Positions 25,931 through 35,978 of a stretch of DNA of 47,544 nucleotides are shown here, in pieces. The first letter of the stretch is position 1. The number at the start of each line of letters is the position of its first letter. A program made the translations under genes and the position numbers. The notes under the pieces are model-generated. The model saw only the letters and a list, made by a program, of their open reading frames with translations. It was not told the DNA's origin and did no database searches. Source of the stretch: Paracoccaceae bacterium (GTDB taxonomy: Bacteria > Pseudomonadota > Alphaproteobacteria > Rhodobacterales > Rhodobacteraceae); NCBI GenBank assembly GCA_030066855.1, contig JASJAU010000038.1, positions 1 to 47,544 of the forward strand. The letters run 5' to 3'.

Positions 25931-27166
25931 TTGAAACTTGCCGATCTCGACATCATCGTTACGGCGCCGCCGCCGCCTGGATGGGGCGGGCGATACTGGA
26001 TTCTCGTCAAGGTGACAACCGATACAGGCGTGACCGGCTGGGGCGAGGTCTATGCCGCCGCCGTCGGGCCCGACACCATGCGGGCTGTGATCCGGGACGT
26101 TTTCGAGCGGCACATGGAGGGCGACAGCCCGGAGAACGTCGAGCGGATGTTCCGCCGCGCCTATTCCTCCGGATTCACCCAGCGCCCCGATCCGACCGTG
26201 ATGGGGGCGTTCTCCGGGCTTGAGATCGCATGTTGGGATGTTCTGGGCAAAGATCGCGGCCGGCCTGTCTGGGCGCTGATCGGCGGGCGCATGACCGACC
26301 GCATTCGCGCCTATTCCTACCTCTACCCCATGGCGCATCATCCTTTGCCCGAGTTCTGGGGGAGCGCCGATATGGCGGCTGAGGCGGCCTTGGACCTTGT
26401 CGGGCGCGGCTATACCGCGGTCAAGTTCGACCCCGCCGGACCCTATACGATGCGCGGCGGGCATCAGCCGTCGCTCTACGATGTCGAGACTTCCGCCGCC
26501 TTTTTCAAAGCCATCCGCGAGGCGGTCGGACCCAAGGCCGATCTCCTATTCGGCACCCACGGGCAGTTCTCGACCGCAGGAGCGATCCGGCTCGCCAAGA
26601 CGATCGAGACCTACAATCCGCTCTGGTTTGAAGAGCCGGTTCCCCCCGACAATGTCGATTCTATGGCGGCAGTCGCCCGCGCGACCTCGATCCCGGTAGC
26701 GACCGGCGAGCGCCTGACAACGAAGGCGGAGTTCGGGGCGGTCCTTCGCGCCGGCGCCGCCGGCATCCTGCAACCCGCGCTCGGGCGCTCGGGGGGCATC
26801 TGGGAGACTAAGAAGATCGCCGCACTGGCCGAAGCATCGAACGCGCTCATGGCGCCCCACCTCTACGCCGGTCCGGTCGAATGGGCGGCCAACGTGCACT
26901 TCGCCGCGTCGATCCCCAATATCCTGATGGCCGAGACGATTGAGACGCCCTACCACGACGCGCTGATCAAGGGCGGCATTCGAGTCGAAGACGGGTTCAT
27001 CGCTCCGCCCGAGGGCCCGGGCCTAGGCATCGAAGTGGATGAGGATCTCGCCCGCGCCAATCCGTGGGCGGGCAACGGCCTGCATCTCCAGATGCAGGAG
27101 GAGCCGATCAGCTATGCGGGCGTGAACCTGTTCGAGGGCGGCGCGCCTGTGGGCAAGAGCACTTAG
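25931..27166 (+). CDS. Mandelate racemase/muconate lactonizing enzyme family sugar-acid dehydratase
   Basis: 411 aa of the enolase superfamily. Visible are the second-domain lysine Lys165 (AVKFD), metal Glu234 (WFEEP) and Glu260 (ATGERL), and His310 (APHLY). Where DgoD-type enzymes have Asp-x-His-Gly it has G208-T-H210-G, and the usual QPD reads Q281-P-A283. These differences suggest a distinct subfamily. The start is a TTG at 25931, preceded by AAGGAA; no ATG fits. Likely a dehydratase for an aldonate or aldarate feeding keto-deoxy sugar acids to dgoK/dgoA. Its last 4 bp overlap the convergent kpsT. Confidence 0.85.
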   Translation: MKLADLDIIVTAPPPPGWGGRYWILVKVTTDTGVTGWGEVYAAAVGPDTMRAVIRDVFERHMEGDSPENVERMFRRAYSSGFTQRPDPTVMGAFSGLEIACWDVLGKDRGRPVWALIGGRMTDRIRAYSYLYPMAHHPLPEFWGSADMAAEAALDLVGRGYTAVKFDPAGPYTMRGGHQPSLYDVETSAAFFKAIREAVGPKADLLFGTHGQFSTAGAIRLAKTIETYNPLWFEEPVPPDNVDSMAAVARATSIPVATGERLTTKAEFGAVLRAGAAGILQPALGRSGGIWETKKIAALAEASNALMAPHLYAGPVEWAANVHFAASIPNILMAETIETPYHDALIKGGIRVEDGFIAPPEGPGLGIEVDEDLARANPWAGNGLHLQMQEEPISYAGVNLFEGGAPVGKST

Positions 27167-27822
27167 CCGGGCAGCAAAGCCGCCTCGTGCGCATCGATCG
27201 CGGCGTCGACGGAATCGAACCACTCCGCCCGCCCGTCTTCCAGACGCACTGCGGCGTGGCACATGCGCCGCAAGAGCGGAAGGTTGTGGGAAACGACGAT
27301 GGCCGCGCGAGATTCCAGCCTCGCGTTAAGCATCGCCTCGCTTTTGGCGCGAAACGCCACGTCGCCCACGCTCGTCACCTCATCGATCAGGTAGGTGTCG
27401 AAGTCGATCGCCATGGAGATCGCGAAGGCCAGCCGCGCTTTCATACCGGACGAATAGGTGCGGAAGGGCTGGTGGAATTGCCCGCCAAGCTCGGCGGTCT
27501 CCTCGACAATCTCTACCAATCGGCCGCTCTCAACGCCATGGACGCGGGCCACAAAGCGCGCGTTCTGGGCGCCGGTTAGCTCGCCGTGAAAACTGCCCGC
27601 GAAGCCCACGGGCCAGGAGACCGACCCCCGTGTCTCGATCCGGCCGTCGTCAGGGCGAAGCGTACCGGCGATCAGCCGCAACAGGCTCGATTTTCCGGCG
27701 CCGTTCCGTCCGATCAACGCGACCGCGCCCCGGTTGGGAAAGGTCACCGAGATGCGGTCCGCCACGGTCTTGGGCACCCCGCGCGACCAGTAGGTCTTGC
27801 TGACATCGACAAGCCGGATCAT
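27163..27822 (-). CDS. kpsT: ABC transporter ATPase for polysaccharide export (KpsT/Wzt-like)
   Basis: 219 aa, the short KpsT form. Walker A GRNGAGKSSLL (38-48), signature TYSSGMKARLAFA, Walker B TYLIDEVTSVGD and H-loop VVSHN are intact. KpsT powers export of capsule through permease KpsM with KpsE/KpsD. Here no KpsM is present and the gene before it on the strand is only the tail of a kpsE-like gene, whose stop overlaps this start (ATGA). It may be an orphan, or partner with a permease outside the window. Confidence 0.92.
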   Translation of the reverse strand: MIRLVDVSKTYWSRGVPKTVADRISVTFPNRGAVALIGRNGAGKSSLLRLIAGTLRPDDGRIETRGSVSWPVGFAGSFHGELTGAQNARFVARVHGVESGRLVEIVEETAELGGQFHQPFRTYSSGMKARLAFAISMAIDFDTYLIDEVTSVGDVAFRAKSEAMLNARLESRAAIVVSHNLPLLRRMCHAAVRLEDGRAEWFDSVDAAIDAHEAALLPG

Positions 27823-28005
27823 CGCCGGTCGCGCAAGCTATAAAAGATCAGAACACCCAGCGCCCAGAGACCGGTCGCAAAGAGCTCGATCAGGGCGAGT
27901 ATCGTCCATCGCCTGGGATACTCGGAGGTTTCGGCCAGTGTCGGATTGATATGAGCGGCAAGGTACCGGCTTTACCGCCGCGCCTCAGCCTGCGCCCGAT
28001 GCCAA
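27819..28005 (-). pseudogene. 3' remnant of a kpsE-like capsule export gene
   Basis: The minus strand encodes RYLAAHINPTLAETSEYPRR, a membrane helix (WTILALIELFATGLWALGVLIFY) and SLRDRR before a TGA that overlaps the kpsT start. This is the normal C-terminus of KpsE/BexC-type polysaccharide co-polymerases. Upstream, an in-frame TAA sits at 27972-27974; beyond it RAQAEARR still looks like the KpsE coiled coil, then similarity ends about 28005 where an RTX fragment begins. At least 300 codons are missing. The upper boundary is approximate. Confidence 0.75.
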
Positions 28006-28236
28006 GCTGCCCAGAACGGTTCCGTTCAGCATATCGACGACAACCCGGCTGGTCGCGTCCGCGTATGAGAGCCGGTCCCGTCCGGTGCCACCGTCCATCA
28101 GGTCCGCGCCGGCGCCGCCCAGAATCACATCGTCGCCCGGCCCGCCAAAAATGGTACAGTTCCCGGCTCCGCCAAATATCGTGTCGTTGCTCACGCTCGC
28201 CTCGTAGAAAGACTGCCGGTTGATCCGGCTGGCGTT
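27985..28236 (-). pseudogene. Fragment of an RTX / haemolysin-type calcium-binding protein gene
   Basis: An open frame of about 84 codons, with a possible GTG at 28194, encodes glycine-rich nonapeptide repeats: TIFGGAGNCTIFGGPGDDVILGG and GADLMDGGTGRDRLSYAD in sequence. Such repeats bind calcium in type I secreted proteins. There is no secretion tail, and the end (VLGSLASGAG) runs out of frame into the kpsE remnant. The stretch has no convincing start or ribosome binding site, so I read it as a scar left by a deletion or recombination rather than a working gene. Confidence 0.65.
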
Positions 28237-28263
28237 TTATCGAACGGTGAAGTTAATGCCGCC

Positions 28264-29484
28264 TTACCCTTGCGCCGATTTCACGAGCTCATCGACCAGC
28301 GCGACCTGGGCGGCAAGGCAGGCGCCGAGCTCATAGCGGCTGACGACGGTGTCCCGCGCCGCCGTCCTCAGAGCGTCCATATCTTTCCGCTTCGCCAGCG
28401 CCGCGCTCAGGCGCTCCGCGATCTCGTCCCGGTCGAAGAAGTCCATCAGCCACCCGTTCTCGCCCTCCCGGATCACCTCTTCGACCGGCGGCGTCCGCGA
28501 GCCTACGACAAAGGCGCCGCAGGCCATCGCCTCGAGCATCGACCACGACAGGACGAAGGGATAGGTCAGGTAGGCGTGGACCGAGGAAATCTGACAGAGC
28601 CGCAGGAAGTTCTGATACGGGATGCGCCCCAGGAATCGAACGCGCTCCGACAGCGGCCCGACCTCGCTCAGTAAGGTCTCGCGCCAGGTCGCGCCGCCGC
28701 CGGGCCGGGCTCCATAGCTGATCTCATCGCCGCCGACGAACACAACCTGCGCCTCGGGCCGTGCGTCGAGGATGGCGGGAAGCGCCCGCATGAGAGAATG
28801 AAACCCCCGATACGGCTCAAGATTGCGGGCGACGTAGGTCAGGACCTCGTCGTCCCGCGAAAGAACCCGACCATCCGGCAAGGCGAACGCGGCGGACGGA
28901 TCGGGCACGGCGCGATTGCAGTTGATCCCGTCATGGATCACGCGATTCTTCTCCCGGTGCGCCTCGGGAAACTGCTGCCGCTGCCACTCGGTCGGCGCGT
29001 AGGCGGCGTCCGCCGCCTCGATCGCCAGAAGATGCGGGCCTGCTCGCGCCCGCGCGCGGAGAATGCTGTCCCGTCCGCCATCAAATTCCGGGTCGAAACC
29101 CACATCCGAGCCGCGTCCCCGATAGTAGAACTCGGCCATTTGAAGCAAAGGCGCGTCACGCCAGATGTCCTTCAGAAAGAGCGTCTCGCCCCACCCTGCA
29201 TTGCCAATCATGATGTCCGGCCGGAACCCGCTTTCGTCCAGCGCGATCGCCGCCCGCGCCACCCCCTGCCCGTTCAGAACGGCGGCTTCTGTGCTGGCCA
29301 AATACTGGTGGATCTTCGGCGTCACCTTGCGGTGGGGCTCCTATTCTATGACCTCGACGCCCTGTGGACGCGGCTTGCCGGGCTGAGTGATGAAGCGCAC
29401 ATCGTTGGCCGGGTCCGCGGCCAGATGCGGCGCGAGGTGCCTGAACTGACCAGGGCAGTTCTGATGAACGAAAAGAACCCTCAA
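28264..29484 (-). pseudogene. Group 1 (GT4-like) glycosyltransferase gene interrupted by an in-frame TAG
   Basis: The N-terminal block LRVLFVHQNCPGQFRHLAP starts at a TTG (29484), 7 bp after putA. At codon 48, 29343-29341, the frame reads ...EVIE-TAG-EPHRK..., then continues VTPKIHQYLASTEAAVLNGQ and the rest of the enzyme (GNAGWGE, YYRGRGSDVGFDPEF, EAMACGAFVVGSRTPPVEE). Homologues carry Tyr or another residue at this point, so one base change (TAT/TAC to TAG) explains it. The part after the stop could restart at GTG 29325 (353 aa) but lacks the donor-side Rossmann start. A sequencing error is possible. Confidence 0.8.
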
Positions 29485-29491
29485 CCCGCCG

Positions 29492-32400
29492 TCACGCTCC
29501 CGTCTCCGCCAAGAGCGAGGCGTTCCCGCCGGCCGCCGTGGTGTCGATGCAGATCGCGCGTTCGAGGCAATAGGCTGCAGGCTCGATCGTCTCGGTCACC
29601 AGAGGAACGATCGGGCCGTCGCGGGCGGCCAGCGCACGCCGCAATAGCGTTGCGTCCGAGCCGGCATAGGCGACGAGGTCGATCTGAAGGTCGGGCAGCG
29701 CGTCGGGATCGAGTCGACCCTCCAGGACCGCCAGCGGTAGACCGGATCGCCGCAGGTCGCCAAGCGCCGCCGCCGCGTCGGGCACTATGACGAGCACCGC
29801 GTTTCCCGCCGCCAGCGCTTGTACGGCCTGGTCCCTCGCAGTCGCGCCGTCCGGGCCAAGACTAAGCGCCACGCCGCGTGGCCTCAGCTCATACTGGTTC
29901 GACTCTCCGGTCGGCCCCGGCAGATCGATGGGCCCGAAGTCCAGCGCCGCCGCCGCCGACATCGCCTCAGCGGCTTTGCCGCGAAGCGCCGCGCGGAGCC
30001 GCGCGACGCGGTCGGGCGCAACCGCCCAACCCTCGCCCGAAAGGCCGGAGAGCGCACCCAACGCCTCTTCCTTTTCGACGATACGGCCCTCAGCCGCGTG
30101 GCGAGACGGCTGGGGCGACCTTGCGAACCGCTCCAGATAAAGCGGCCCGCCCGCCTTCGGCCCGGTCCCTGAGAGCCCATGACCGCCAAAGGGCTGAGAC
30201 CCGACGATGGCGCCAATCTGATCGCGGTTGACGTAAACATTGCCGACATGGAGCGCGTCGAGCACGCGCTGAACACGGTTGTCGATTCGCGTGTGTAGCC
30301 CGAAGGTCAGCCCGTAGCCTCGCGCGTTTATGTCGGTCACGATGTCCTCGATCTCGTCGCCATCGAAGCTCGCCACGTGCAACACCGGGCCGAAGATCTC
30401 GCGCTCCACTTCGCCGATGCCAGAGACACGGATCACGGAAGGCGGAACGAATAACCCGGTCTCCGGGACCGTCACCTGTTTCACGATGCAGCCCGCCTCC
30501 GCCATGGTCGCCAGATAATCCCGGATCATACCGGCGGCCTCGGCGTCGATCACTGGCGCGACATCTGTACTGTTAGCCCACGGATCCCCAGCGACCAGTG
30601 CGTCCATCGCGCCCGAGAGCATCTCTAGGAGCTTCTCCTCAACGTCCTTCTGGACATAGAGAACGCGAAGCGCCGAGCAGCGCTGGCCAGCGGACTGAAA
30701 GGCGGCACGGACGATGTCGCGCGTCGCCTGCTCCAGAAGCGCAGTCGAGTCGACGATCATCGCGTTCAGACCGCCGGTCTCGGCGATCAGCATGGCGTCG
30801 GGAGCGCTATTTGAAAGCTGCCGGTCGATAATCTTAGCGACTTCCGTGGAGCCGGTGAAACAAACCCCGCCAAGCCGGGGGTCGGCGGTCAGCGGCGCGC
30901 CGACCTGAGCGCCGTCACCGGGCAGGAGTTGAAGAACGCCTTCCGGTACTCCGGCCTCGAGCAGCCATTGGACGGCGCGGAATGCAATGAGCGGCGTTTG
31001 CTCGGCCGGTTTGGCGACGACCGCGTTTCCTGCGGCGAGCGCCGCTGCGATCTGGCCCGTGAAGATCGCGAGCGGGAAGTTCCAGGGGCTGATGCAGACG
31101 ATCACGCCGCGCGGGGTCGCGGCATCGCCCGCCATCTCCGCCCCGTCGGCATAGTAGCGCAGGAAGTCCACTGCCTCGCGAACCTCGGCCACGCCGTCGA
31201 GCAGGGTCTTCCCGGCTTCGCGGGCAACGAGGGCGAAGATCTCGCAGGCGTTCTCCTCATAGAGATCGGCGGCGCGTCGAAGGATGGCCGCGCGTTCCGC
31301 GGAATCGCGCACCGCCCAGTCCGGCTGCGCTTCCACTGCAATGCCGACCGCCGCCTCAACCAGCGCCGCGTCGGCCTCAACCACATCGCCAACCGTATCG
31401 GAGGGATTGGCAGGGTTGATGACATCGCGCGGCTCTCCCGCGCCGCCCGCCGACGTAATCGGACCCGCGTTCCATTGGTAGGGCGTCGCGAAAGCCACCC
31501 GCCCGGCCTCGATCTCGGCCAGCGCGGCCGGATCGGTGACGTCCCAACCCTTTGAGTTCCGCCGGGGCGCGAAGATGTTGGCCGGTTGCGGGATTGCCGG
31601 GTGGGGCGCGAACCCGTTCTCTTCCGCCATCTCGATGGGATCCCGCGCGATCTCTTCTGCAGCGACCGATAAATCGACGACCTGGTTCACGAAGGAAGAA
31701 TTCGCGCCGTTCTCCAAAAGCCGCCGGACGAGATAGGCCAGCAGGTCCTGATGCGCCCCTACAGGCGCGTAGATTCGGCAGCGCGTTTTCTCCGCCGTCA
31801 TCACCGCATCATGGAGCGCTTCGCCCATGCCATGGAGCCGCTGGAACTCGAACGCGGCCTTATCTTCGGCTAACTCCAAAATGGCCGCCGCCGAGTGCGC
31901 GTTGTGGGTGGCGAATTGCGGATAGACCCTATCCGTCATGCCAAGGAGCTTCCTCGCCCCGGCGAGATAGCTGATGTCGGTATGCTCCTTCCGCGTGAAG
32001 ACCGGATAGTCGGCGAGGCCCAGAACCTGAGCCCGTTTGATCTCCATGTCCCAATAGGCGCCCTTGACCAGCCGCACCATGATCCGGCGGTCTAAGCTCT
32101 CGGCAAGGTCATGAAGCCAGTCAAGCGTGGGAAGGGCCCTGCGGCCGAACGCCTGGACGACGACGCCGAAACCGTCCCAGCCTTTCAGGCTTTGATCCGA
32201 AAGTACGCGCTCAACCACGTCGAGAGAAAGGTCCAGCCTGTCAGCCTCCTCGGCGTCTATATTGAAGCCGATGCCGGATCGCGCCGCAGCTTGAGCGAGC
32301 TCCAGAAGCCGCTCCGACAGCACCGGCAGCATCGTTTCCCGCTGGCTCTGCTCATAGCGCGGATGCAGCGCCGAGAGCTTGACCGAGATGCCCGGGTTCT

Positions 32401-33082
32401 GCCGCACGTCTCCTTTGTCCGCGCGACCGGCGATCGACCGGATCGCCTCGGTATATGCCGCGTGATAGCGGAGGGCGTCGGCCTCGGTTCGCGCGGCCTC
32501 TCCAAGCATGTCGTAGGAATAGGTGTAGCCCCGTGTCACCATCGAGTCGCCGCGCGCCATCGCCTCCTCGATCGTGCGGCCCAGAACGAATTGCGCACCC
32601 ATCTCGGCCATGGCCTGCGCCACCGCTCGGCGGATCACCGGCTCGCCCAGCCGCCGCACCAGCGCGTGCAGCGTGCCGGCAACCCCGGCGCCGTCATCAT
32701 CCAAAACTTTGCCGGTTAAGAGCAGCGCCCAAGTCGAGGCGTTGACCAGGATCGACCCGGAATCGCCCACGTGGCTCGCCCAGTCATGCGGCGTGATCTT
32801 GTCGCGGATCAACTCGTCGACCGTGAGGCTGTCAGGCACGCGCAGCATAGCCTCAGCCAGACACATAAGCGCGACGCCTTCGTCGGTCGAAAGGCCGTAT
32901 TCCGCGAGAAAGCTCTCCATCACTCCGACCTTGCCGGTCTCCCGCACCTGCCGGACGAGATCTGCGGCCCGGGCCGAGATGGCCGCGCGAGCCGGCTGAT
33001 CGAGCGCGGCCTCGGACGCCAGACGCCTGACCAATGGCTCTTCGGCGGCGAGGTACTGCGCTCTGATCGCGTCACGCATCAT
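29492..33082 (-). CDS. putA: Bifunctional proline dehydrogenase / P5C dehydrogenase PutA
   Basis: 1196 aa. Oxidises proline to glutamate with channelling between two active sites. The proline dehydrogenase barrel spans about residues 60-490 (LVKGAYWDMEIKRAQ, YPQFATHNAHS), and the aldehyde dehydrogenase domain about 550-1010 has Glu768 (IAETGG) and catalytic Cys802 (GQRCSALR). A degenerate C-terminal ALDH-like tail follows. Residues 1-45 do not form the ribbon-helix-helix DNA-binding domain of the E. coli protein, so this PutA does not appear to repress itself. ATG ATG at the start leaves one codon uncertain. Confidence 0.97.
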   Translation of the reverse strand: MMRDAIRAQYLAAEEPLVRRLASEAALDQPARAAISARAADLVRQVRETGKVGVMESFLAEYGLSTDEGVALMCLAEAMLRVPDSLTVDELIRDKITPHDWASHVGDSGSILVNASTWALLLTGKVLDDDGAGVAGTLHALVRRLGEPVIRRAVAQAMAEMGAQFVLGRTIEEAMARGDSMVTRGYTYSYDMLGEAARTEADALRYHAAYTEAIRSIAGRADKGDVRQNPGISVKLSALHPRYEQSQRETMLPVLSERLLELAQAAARSGIGFNIDAEEADRLDLSLDVVERVLSDQSLKGWDGFGVVVQAFGRRALPTLDWLHDLAESLDRRIMVRLVKGAYWDMEIKRAQVLGLADYPVFTRKEHTDISYLAGARKLLGMTDRVYPQFATHNAHSAAAILELAEDKAAFEFQRLHGMGEALHDAVMTAEKTRCRIYAPVGAHQDLLAYLVRRLLENGANSSFVNQVVDLSVAAEEIARDPIEMAEENGFAPHPAIPQPANIFAPRRNSKGWDVTDPAALAEIEAGRVAFATPYQWNAGPITSAGGAGEPRDVINPANPSDTVGDVVEADAALVEAAVGIAVEAQPDWAVRDSAERAAILRRAADLYEENACEIFALVAREAGKTLLDGVAEVREAVDFLRYYADGAEMAGDAATPRGVIVCISPWNFPLAIFTGQIAAALAAGNAVVAKPAEQTPLIAFRAVQWLLEAGVPEGVLQLLPGDGAQVGAPLTADPRLGGVCFTGSTEVAKIIDRQLSNSAPDAMLIAETGGLNAMIVDSTALLEQATRDIVRAAFQSAGQRCSALRVLYVQKDVEEKLLEMLSGAMDALVAGDPWANSTDVAPVIDAEAAGMIRDYLATMAEAGCIVKQVTVPETGLFVPPSVIRVSGIGEVEREIFGPVLHVASFDGDEIEDIVTDINARGYGLTFGLHTRIDNRVQRVLDALHVGNVYVNRDQIGAIVGSQPFGGHGLSGTGPKAGGPLYLERFARSPQPSRHAAEGRIVEKEEALGALSGLSGEGWAVAPDRVARLRAALRGKAAEAMSAAAALDFGPIDLPGPTGESNQYELRPRGVALSLGPDGATARDQAVQALAAGNAVLVIVPDAAAALGDLRRSGLPLAVLEGRLDPDALPDLQIDLVAYAGSDATLLRRALAARDGPIVPLVTETIEPAAYCLERAICIDTTAAGGNASLLAETGA

Positions 33083-33234
33083 TCCGGCGGCCCTTCAATA
33101 GCGATGGCGCCGAATCGCATCGGCTGCCAGGAGCAGGATTGGCGCGCGAGTGTGCACCTCGGAAAGCCGAAGCTCAATCTCTCAAAGCCCGCGTTTTTTG
33201 GGGAGCCTCCGATCCTTGCGCCCGCGCCTTCCGA

Positions 33235-34539
33235 TCAAAGGTACCTGTTCACCAGGTTCTCAAGGCGCTCCTGCCGCCCGGACCGCGGTTCAGGCTGCAG
33301 CCCTTTTGACATCACCATCTCGGAGATCGACCCGAGCGTGCCGCTCTCCAGCATCTCCCGCGCCTCGGGCGTGTCCCAACCGGCATAGCGCTCAGACCGG
33401 GCGGCTTCGAGCGCGCCGTCCTCCAGCATCGCCGCAGCCGCCTTGAGCGCCCTCGCACACACGTCCATTCCGCCGACATGGGCAAGGACGAGGTCGGCTG
33501 GGTCGAGTGATTGCCGCCGCAGCTTGGCGTCGAAATTCGTGCCGCCGGATGTGAACCCCCCGGCTTTGAGGATTTCGTAGTAGGCGAGCATCACCTCGGG
33601 CACGTTGTTCGGGAACTGGTCTGTGTCCCAGCCGGACTGATAGTCGTTCCGGTTCATGTCGATGGAACCGAAGATGCCGAGCGAGGCCGCCAGCGCGATC
33701 TCATGCTCGAAGCTGTGGCCCGCGAGGATGGCATGTCCCTGCTCGATGTTGACCTTGACCTCGTCCTCCAAACCAAACCGCTTGAGGAACCCGTAGACCG
33801 TCGCGACATCATAATCGTACTGGTGCTTTGACGGCTCCTGCGGTTTGGGCTCGATCAGGATCAGGCCGTCGAATCCGATCTTGTGCTTGTACTCCACTAC
33901 CATCTGAAGAAACCGCCCGGCGTGCTCCGCCTCGCGCGTGAGGTCGGTGTTCAGAAGGGTCTCATAGCCCTCGCGCCCGCCCCAGAGAACGTAGTTCTGG
34001 CCGCCTAGTTTCTTGGTAGCATCCATGCAGGATTTCACGGTCGCTGCGGAATAGGCGAAGACATCAGGGTCGGGGTTGGTCGCCGCGCCCGACATGAACC
34101 GGCGATGCGAGAAGAGGTTGGCCGTCCCCCAAAGGAGGCCCATGCCGGAGGTCTCCATCTTCTCTCCGAAATAATCTGTGATCTCCTCGAAGTTGCGCAG
34201 GCTTTCGACGAAGGTCTCGCCCTCCGGGCGGACGTCCTGATCGTGGAAGCAGAAGAACGGGGCGCCAAGGATGTCGAAGAGCTCGAAGGCGACATCGGCC
34301 TTGAGGCGGGCCAGCTCCATCGTGTCGCCGAACCATGGCCGCTCGAACGTCTGCCCGCCAAACGGGTCCAGGCCGGGCCAAGCGAAGCTGTGCCAATAGG
34401 CGACGGCGAAACGCAAATGGTCCTCCATCCGCTTGCCCATCACGACCTCATCCGGGTTGTAGTGGCGGAAGGCGAAATCGTTGTCGCTCTCAGGTCCCTC
34501 AAACCGGCACTTCGGGATGCCCTGGAAAAAGTCGGTCAT
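33235..34539 (-). CDS. xylA: Xylose isomerase
   Basis: 434 aa, class II. Converts D-xylose to D-xylulose. Catalytic His is in CFHDQDV (about residue 100), and metal ligands lie in [32 protein letters not shown] and [17 protein letters not shown]. It is the last gene of the xylFHGBA operon; its start overlaps the end of xylB by 4 bp. No terminator was identified before putA, which begins 150 bp downstream on the same strand. Confidence 0.98.
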   Translation of the reverse strand: MTDFFQGIPKCRFEGPESDNDFAFRHYNPDEVVMGKRMEDHLRFAVAYWHSFAWPGLDPFGGQTFERPWFGDTMELARLKADVAFELFDILGAPFFCFHDQDVRPEGETFVESLRNFEEITDYFGEKMETSGMGLLWGTANLFSHRRFMSGAATNPDPDVFAYSAATVKSCMDATKKLGGQNYVLWGGREGYETLLNTDLTREAEHAGRFLQMVVEYKHKIGFDGLILIEPKPQEPSKHQYDYDVATVYGFLKRFGLEDEVKVNIEQGHAILAGHSFEHEIALAASLGIFGSIDMNRNDYQSGWDTDQFPNNVPEVMLAYYEILKAGGFTSGGTNFDAKLRRQSLDPADLVLAHVGGMDVCARALKAAAAMLEDGALEAARSERYAGWDTPEAREMLESGTLGSISEMVMSKGLQPEPRSGRQERLENLVNRYL

Positions 34540-35978
34540 GTCAGTCCTCGTACAGCGGTTTGAGCTTTCTTGTAGCGCTGGTGGCCATCTTCAAACGCGG
34601 AGGTCAAAGCTGGATCAGGCTCGATCGTCTGCGCGATTGCGGGCGGCTGGGCGATCTCGCCGCCGCCGCCGGTCGCCGCCATGAACCCGAGTCGCGCCGC
34701 GCCGAACGCGCCCCCGAAATCACCTGCAACGGGAAGATGAATGGGCGCGCCCAGCGCCGTCGCCAGAACCTTGAGCCAATAGGCCGAACGGCTGCCGCCG
34801 CCGACGGCTAGCAGGCTCTCGACGGACGTCCCCGTCGCCGCAAGCGCGTCGCGGCAATCGCAAAGCGCATAGGCGATGCCCTCGATCACCGCGCGTGTGG
34901 CCTCCCTGCGTCCGGTTGCGTGCTCCAAGCCGATGAAGGCGCCCCTTATGTCGGCGTCGTTCAATGGCGTCCGCTCGCCGCCGAGGTAGGGCAGGAAGAT
35001 CGCTTTTCCCGGCGGCTCAAGAGCACCGAGATCACCCGTCAGCTCGGCGGGGCTTTTGTCCAGAAGATCCGCGAACCAGCTGAGCGAATCCGCTGCCGAG
35101 AGCACGACGCCCATCTGGTGCCACTTCCCAGGCAGGGCGTGGCAGAAGGTGTGCACAGCCGTCTCCGGCGCGGGCGCGTAGCTGTCGGTGGCGGCAAAAA
35201 GAACGCCGGACGTGCCGAGAGAGACGAACGCCTGGCCCGCAGTCACGACGCCGACGCCGACCCCGGACGCCGCATTGTCGCCCCCACCGCCGGCCACGAC
35301 CAGTCCGGAGCGCATCCCCCAGCGCGCCGCGATCTCGTCGCGGAGCGCTCCGCCCGGCTCGGAGCCTTCGACAAGCGACGGCATGTGCTCCCGGCTGAGG
35401 TTTGTCTTCTCGAGGAGCGGCACGGACCAATCCCGCACCGCCGGATCTAGCCAGCTTGTGCCGGCACTGTCGGACATGTCGCTGATATACTCGCCGGTCA
35501 GCCAGAGCCTGAGATAGTCCTTCGGCAGCAGCACTTTGCGCGCTTTGGCGAAGAGCTCAGGCTCATGGTTCTGCATCCACTTGAGCTTGGGCGCCGTGAA
35601 GCCGGGAAAGACGATGTTGCCGCTGACCGCCCGCCAGTCGGGGTCAGCGTCCATCTCGGCGGCCTCAGCGCTGCTCCGGGTGTCGTTCCAGAGGATCGAG
35701 GGGCGGAGAACCGCGTCCTGCGCGTCAAGAACGGTAGCGCCATGCATCTGCCCGGAGAGCCCAATGCCCAGAACGGCGGACATATCGATCTCGGAGGCGA
35801 GCGCGTCGAGGACCTGTTCGGCGGCGGCGATCCAGTCTGCGGGGACCTGCTCCGACCAGCCCTCATGCGGACGGAGCACCGAGAGCGGCGCGTCTGCGGC
35901 GGCGACGACGCTCTGCTCCCCGTCGATGACGATGCCCTTGAGGCCCGAGGTGCCCAGGTCGAGGCCCAGGAACATCAC
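34536..35978 (-). CDS. xylB: Xylulokinase
   Basis: 480 aa, FGGY carbohydrate kinase. Phosphorylates D-xylulose to xylulose 5-phosphate. [18 protein letters not shown] at the N-terminus is the phosphate-binding block, GLSGQMHGA binds xylulose, and the adenosine block [16 protein letters not shown] is near residue 390. Translationally coupled to both neighbours by ATGA overlaps. Confidence 0.97.
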   Translation of the reverse strand: MMFLGLDLGTSGLKGIVIDGEQSVVAAADAPLSVLRPHEGWSEQVPADWIAAAEQVLDALASEIDMSAVLGIGLSGQMHGATVLDAQDAVLRPSILWNDTRSSAEAAEMDADPDWRAVSGNIVFPGFTAPKLKWMQNHEPELFAKARKVLLPKDYLRLWLTGEYISDMSDSAGTSWLDPAVRDWSVPLLEKTNLSREHMPSLVEGSEPGGALRDEIAARWGMRSGLVVAGGGGDNAASGVGVGVVTAGQAFVSLGTSGVLFAATDSYAPAPETAVHTFCHALPGKWHQMGVVLSAADSLSWFADLLDKSPAELTGDLGALEPPGKAIFLPYLGGERTPLNDADIRGAFIGLEHATGRREATRAVIEGIAYALCDCRDALAATGTSVESLLAVGGGSRSAYWLKVLATALGAPIHLPVAGDFGGAFGAARLGFMAATGGGGEIAQPPAIAQTIEPDPALTSAFEDGHQRYKKAQTAVRGLT

